Assembly (NCBI GenBank): GCA_013287095.1 | Contig: JABDEJ010000086.1 | Span: forward strand, 1-9,030 | Length of the DNA: 9,030 nucleotides | Origin: Bacteroidota bacterium | GTDB taxonomy: Bacteria; Bacteroidota; Bacteroidia; CAILMK01 | Direction of reading: 5' to 3' | In this document: positions 5,571 to 9,030 of the stretch, piece by piece | Layout: each line of letters opens with the position of its first letter | How positions within the stretch are numbered: the first letter of the stretch is position 1 | The notes under the pieces: model-generated | Database searches by the model: none | What the model was told of the DNA's origin: nothing | What the model saw: the letters and a program-made list of their open reading frames with translations, nothing else | Translations under genes and position numbers: made by a program

Positions 5571-8500
5571 TCAATAATAAATCGAATCTATCTGGATGAT
5601 CTTCTTTACGATCACTTTGTCATCCAACTGAAAAACAACAAAATACATACCCGGGCGGGTTTTCCAGGCCGCACCGCTGAAATACGTATCATATTCTCCC
5701 TGAATAAGTTGCTTGTCAACCAAAGTGCCGATATTCCGCCCGACTTCGTCTGTCATGGTGATTTTGACATGGCCGGGACTTGTAAGCAGGTATTGGATAT
5801 TTGTTTGCAGGCCGAATGGGTTTGGGAAAATATTGAGTGAAAAACCTTGATTAATGCTAAGCAGATCAGAATCAACTTCAGTGCAATATCCTGGCAATGA
5901 AACCGTAAGACTAATGTTATATTTCCCATTCCTGGGATAAACATGCAATACATTATATCCCGACCCGGTATCTGAGCCAGTCGAAGATGAGCCTGTCGAA
6001 GCAGTCGAAGATGAATCCCCAAAATCCCAGCGGTATTGCCATGATGGATAATTGGGGTTATTAACCGTAAACTTGTACTCAAAACCGCCAATGTTTTTAA
6101 CAGAAAATTTGGCATTTGGCCGAGGCATAACTGAGATACGCACACTATCGGAATCCGTACATCCGGTAGCTGAAATGGTTTCTTTCAGGTAATAGGTCCT
6201 GGATATATTTGGGCTATCAATAGGGTTGCTGATCGTAGATTTAAAGCCTGTTGGTTTTGAAGTCCATTGATAAAGATGCCCTGCACTTGGTGCGCCTCCC
6301 AATTGTATTGCTGTTTGTGAGCATATATTTTGTGCTGTTCCTGTTACGGGATGCGGCCTGGGGTTTACTGTGATGATCACCGAATCAAAATTGGTACAGC
6401 CGTATGTGTTTGTAACGGTGAGGGAATAAGAAGTGGTTTGGACAGGGGTTACCACAGGATTGGCTATGGTTGACGTATATCCAACAGGGTTTGATAACCA
6501 GGAATACGTATCCCCGCTCAATGCATTTGACCCGATTTGGGCAGAAGCGCCCATACAAATACTTTGGCCTGTTCCCGCATTTGCAACCGGAGCCTGGAGG
6601 ATACTTACAGTGACATTTGCCGAATTGGTATTGGTACAGCCTGTGAGCGTATCCGTTACGGTGAGATCATATACCGTATTGGCCGCAGGGTTTACGACTG
6701 GGTTTGCCAAAGTGGAGCCAAACCCTGCAGGAACAGATGTCCATGAATAGGTATAGTTGGGCTGGGCATTTGCGCCGATTTTGATATGTGTGCCTGTGCA
6801 GATGGAGTAATTATTTTGACCGCCATCAATAACTGGTAGGGGATTAACATTAATAACCGTACCAAATGTATCATTCTCATTAAATGAATCAATTACTCCA
6901 TTTGGATTTGAAGTCCAGGCTTTTACGGAATCAATACCGATTGCAAACAATCCTTGGTTAAGGGTAACCACGGTTGAACTATCAGGTAACAGTTTTCCAG
7001 CCCAATGGATGGGTTTTTGCAACTTTCCATTAACTTTCCAACCGAGTGTAACTGAATCCAGGCTCAGGGTCCCGAAATTTTTAAGAATGACCTTTACGAT
7101 TTGATTGCCTGTACAAGTTGTATGCCCAGGCGATGTAATTGAAGCGATACCCGGGTCGTGATAATATGTCTTGAATTTTGCGATGAAGGCGTCTTCAACG
7201 CCGGTAAAAGCGGTTTGAAATGCTCCTGAAGTTGAAATGCCTGAACTGCTTTTTGTGCTTCCAGTGATATAGACATTGCCAATGTCATCAACTGCTACAC
7301 CATTACCTGTTTCCTCGCCAGACCCTCCATAGCTGGTACTCCAAATCCGATTGCCACCGATGTCAAATTCAGCTAAAAACGCATTTCCGTTGCCACCAGA
7401 TATCCATGCATTGCCTTTGGGGTCAATGGCCACATCATTGCCATAACTCCATTCTGTACCGCCATCACCAAAATAGGTGCACCATAATCTACTGCTACCT
7501 GAAGATGAAAACCTTGCAAGGAAAACATTTCCAACAAAACCGTTAGCAGTACTTTGAAACGCCCCTGAACTTGTTAAACCCGAGTCACCTGAATCTGCAT
7601 ACCCTAAAATAAATATACTACCGGAAGACGGGTCTACTGATATACTGGTACCAGCATTACCGCTATTGCCACCAAAATAGGTGCCCCAAAGAAGGCTGCC
7701 TGAATTTGAGAATTTTGCAATAAAAGATTGAACACTATGTGGATTGCTTGTTTGAAAGGCCCCAGACGTAGCTATCCCATAAGTACTGCTTGTCTGTCCC
7801 GTAATGAAAACATTTCCAGCCATATCTGTTGTTATGCCCATACCCTTATCCGTTCTTTCGCCCCCATAATAAGTACTCCAAACGAGGCTGCCCGCCGAAG
7901 AAAATTTGGCTACAAATGCATCTCCAATAGAAGTACTGCCTACGTTACCACCATAATCGGTTTGGTACGCCCCTGCTGTGGCTATGCCAATAAGGCTAAC
8001 CGTTGTTCCTGTGATAAAAACATTGCCTGATGCGTCTGTGGCAATTCCGAGCCCTTCAGCGCCTTGGTTCCCCCCAAAATAGGTGCTCCATAACCGGGTT
8101 CCGGAAAAAGAAAATTTTGCAACAAAAGTAGCGCCATAGTTCCCACTAGTCCCTGGAGTGTAACTATAGGTTTGATAGGCGCCCGGACTCGCCAACCCTG
8201 TATCGTCGCCAGTGCTACCGATGATGACTACATTTCCTTTCGGGTCGCTCACAATATCAATGCCAATACTACCATTAGGCCCTGCGTAATAGGTACTCCA
8301 TATAATATTGCCTTTTGATGAGAATTTTGAAATAAAGGCAATCCCTCCGTTATCGTAATCCGAGTCAACCGAAAAAGGTCCGGTATATTTTGTCTGATAT
8401 GCTCCGATTGTTGCTATATGTACGGGTGAATTTGTGGTTCCAGTAATATAAATATTACGGGAACTATCCAATGTTATTGAAGTGCTGTAAGTGTTTACGT

Positions 8501-9030
8501 TTCCGCCGAAATAAGTGGCCCAATCTATAACAGGGTCAATCACCAGGGTTTTTGCTCTATTATACCGGCCTGTTTTAAAACCAATGAGGCCATTTTTTAA
8601 AATGGATTGGCTTTCGATTTTCTCTGTCGGGGCGGACCCAAGTGTCCGCTCTTCACTAGCAATCGATTTGCTTGGGCGGACACACGGGTCCGCCCGTACG
8701 AATGTGTATGGCGCTGATTCTGTCATTTTTCCCAATGAACAAGAATATTCAATCCCCAAATCTTTTCCTGCCCGTGCAGACCGGATTTTTTTAATGCCTT
8801 CAAACCCGTTCCATTGCATTTTAATATCACTCACCTTCCCACCTGGATAAACAACAAATTCATATTTCATACCTCGTGTTTTGGCGTGAAGAACAAGATC
8901 AATAAAAGGATAAATATTTTTATAGGTTATTGTTTTATAGGTGTGTACGTTGGTAATTCTTTGCTCGGAAGTATTTGCCAAGTAGAAATTTTCGTAATAT
9001 TCTTGTTGGTCAGAGGCAAGTACCTGGGCA
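5571..9030 (-). CDS. T9SS-secreted SBBP beta-propeller surface protein, 5'-partial
   Basis: The frame is open to the right edge, so the true start lies outside. The TTG at 8981 is only internal, because family-like sequence (EYYENFYLANTSEQRITNVH) continues upstream of it. Counting from that TTG, domains are as follows. A DUF7948-like N-terminal region covers about 1-152 (KNIYPFIDLVLHAK, LVIDPVIDWATYFGG). Seven SBBP propeller blades cover 153-605, each starting near W-x-T-Y-x-G-G and containing GNVFITG-like strands. Then come a CARDB-like domain (608-712), three Ig-like domains with paired Cys (about 714-954), a PKD domain with WDFGDSS (about 955-1045), and a type A T9SS sorting tail (1047-1136: LNIFPNPF, MTDEVGRNI, GMYFVVFQLDDK). 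It is therefore exported across the outer membrane and probably held at the cell surface or released; a role in adhesion or matrix contact is inferred. Repeat-derived insertions sit at residues 95-121 and about 990-1009. Blade six is shortened. Confidence 0.93.
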   Translation of the reverse strand, partial: AQVLASDQQEYYENFYLANTSEQRITNVHTYKTITYKNIYPFIDLVLHAKTRGMKYEFVVYPGGKVSDIKMQWNGFEGIKKIRSARAGKDLGIEYSCSLGKMTESAPYTFVRADPCVRPSKSIASEERTLGSAPTEKIESQSILKNGLIGFKTGRYNRAKTLVIDPVIDWATYFGGNVNTYSTSITLDSSRNIYITGTTNSPVHIATIGAYQTKYTGPFSVDSDYDNGGIAFISKFSSKGNIIWSTYYAGPNGSIGIDIVSDPKGNVVIIGSTGDDTGLASPGAYQTYSYTPGTSGNYGATFVAKFSFSGTRLWSTYFGGNQGAEGLGIATDASGNVFITGTTVSLIGIATAGAYQTDYGGNVGSTSIGDAFVAKFSSAGSLVWSTYYGGERTDKGMGITTDMAGNVFITGQTSSTYGIATSGAFQTSNPHSVQSFIAKFSNSGSLLWGTYFGGNSGNAGTSISVDPSSGSIFILGYADSGDSGLTSSGAFQSTANGFVGNVFLARFSSSGSSRLWCTYFGDGGTEWSYGNDVAIDPKGNAWISGGNGNAFLAEFDIGGNRIWSTSYGGSGEETGNGVAVDDIGNVYITGSTKSSSGISTSGAFQTAFTGVEDAFIAKFKTYYHDPGIASITSPGHTTCTGNQIVKVILKNFGTLSLDSVTLGWKVNGKLQKPIHWAGKLLPDSSTVVTLNQGLFAIGIDSVKAWTSNPNGVIDSFNENDTFGTVINVNPLPVIDGGQNNYSICTGTHIKIGANAQPNYTYSWTSVPAGFGSTLANPVVNPAANTVYDLTVTDTLTGCTNTNSANVTVSILQAPVANAGTGQSICMGASAQIGSNALSGDTYSWLSNPVGYTSTIANPVVTPVQTTSYSLTVTNTYGCTNFDSVIITVNPRPHPVTGTAQNICSQTAIQLGGAPSAGHLYQWTSKPTGFKSTISNPIDSPNISRTYYLKETISATGCTDSDSVRISVMPRPNAKFSVKNIGGFEYKFTVNNPNYPSWQYRWDFGDSSSTASTGSSSTGSDTGSGYNVLHVYPRNGKYNISLTVSLPGYCTEVDSDLLSINQGFSLNIFPNPFGLQTNIQYLLTSPGHVKITMTDEVGRNIGTLVDKQLIQGEYDTYFSGAAWKTRPGMYFVVFQLDDKVIVKKIIQIDSIYY
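5974..6014. repeat. TCGAAG-containing repeat inside the PKD domain
   Basis: AGTCGAAGATGA occurs exactly at 5979-5990 and 6003-6014. GAGCC(A/T)GTCGAAG occurs at 5974-5986 and 5989-6001 with one difference. The minus strand contains CTTCGACAGGCTCA, a motif I know from dispersed repeats in many genomes. It encodes a Ser/Thr/Gly run (SSSTASTGSSSTGSDTGSGY) that splits the PKD domain between the FGDSS turn and the HVYP strand. Confidence 0.65.
8630..8695. repeat. GC-rich double palindrome embedded in the surface-protein gene
   Basis: Arms 8630-8651 and 8674-8695 are inverted copies with 19 of 22 matches. Each arm is itself nearly palindromic (GCGGAC...GTCCGC, GGCGGAC...GTCCGCC). The 22-bp centre contains ATCGAT flanked by GCA and TGC. 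The element is clearly GC-richer than its surroundings. It resembles the 'GGGCGGAC...GTCCGCCC' dispersed repeats seen in several phyla. On the coding strand it is read as VRADPCVRPSKSIASEERTL and GSAP. Confidence 0.85.

Noticed and set aside
7150..8540. Periodic similarity in this stretch as a DNA-level tandem repeat
   Set aside because: The similarity follows the SBBP blades at protein level. The units have diverged at DNA level, so this is domain repetition, not a recent tandem array.
8515..8850. Plus-strand open frame of 111 codons opposite the surface-protein gene
   Set aside because: It has no family-like sequence and runs across the GC-rich palindrome, which stays open on both strands. 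The minus-strand frame has clear SBBP and DUF7948-like features.

Overview
The window looks like chromosome of a member of the Bacteroidota, probably near the Chitinophagales/Sphingobacteriales. The reasons are a surface protein with a type IX secretion (T9SS) C-terminal tail, a LytTR two-component pair of the type common in that phylum, promoter-like TAnnTTTG boxes, A-rich rather than Shine-Dalgarno leaders, and several dispersed palindromic repeats. The genus cannot be named from this sequence alone.

Layout. Positions 1-278 hold no confident gene. They contain a 10-bp direct repeat with a 21-bp period, a perfect 12-bp inverted repeat whose right arm lies at the start of the next gene, and a minus-strand frame that runs off the left edge. 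A LytS-type histidine kinase fragment lacking its H-box (279-665) is followed 1 bp later by an intact LytTR response regulator (667-1410). Convergent to these is a minus-strand pair: a secreted protein of unknown function (2842-1862) and a GNAT acetyltransferase (1846-1415). A divergent intergenic region (2849-3028) carries promoter-like boxes for both directions and a 9-bp-arm palindrome. Then come recF (3029-4198) and, with a 4-bp ATGA overlap, an exported TPR protein (4195-5352). Positions 5353-5570 are a repeat-rich gap between convergent genes. From 5571 to the right edge runs a minus-strand gene, incomplete at its 5' end, for a large T9SS surface protein: DUF7948-like region, seven-bladed SBBP propeller, CARDB-like and Ig-like domains, PKD domain and sorting tail.

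The most striking feature is that recF, the TPR gene and the surface-protein gene all appear to carry short repeat sequences inside their reading frames without breaking them. Three are palindromic: 3276-3326 in recF, 4233-4292 in the TPR gene and 8630-8695 in the surface-protein gene. A fourth, non-palindromic TCGAAG-containing repeat lies in the PKD domain of the surface protein. Each is translated into a stretch that looks foreign to the surrounding domain. This resembles the protein-embedded palindromic elements known from Rickettsia (RPEs) and may be a host-wide process here.

Functionally, the window combines a damaged signal-transduction locus, a recombination-repair gene coupled to a periplasmic TPR protein, and an adhesin-like secreted protein. 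No phage, CRISPR array, tRNA, rRNA or insertion-sequence transposase was seen.
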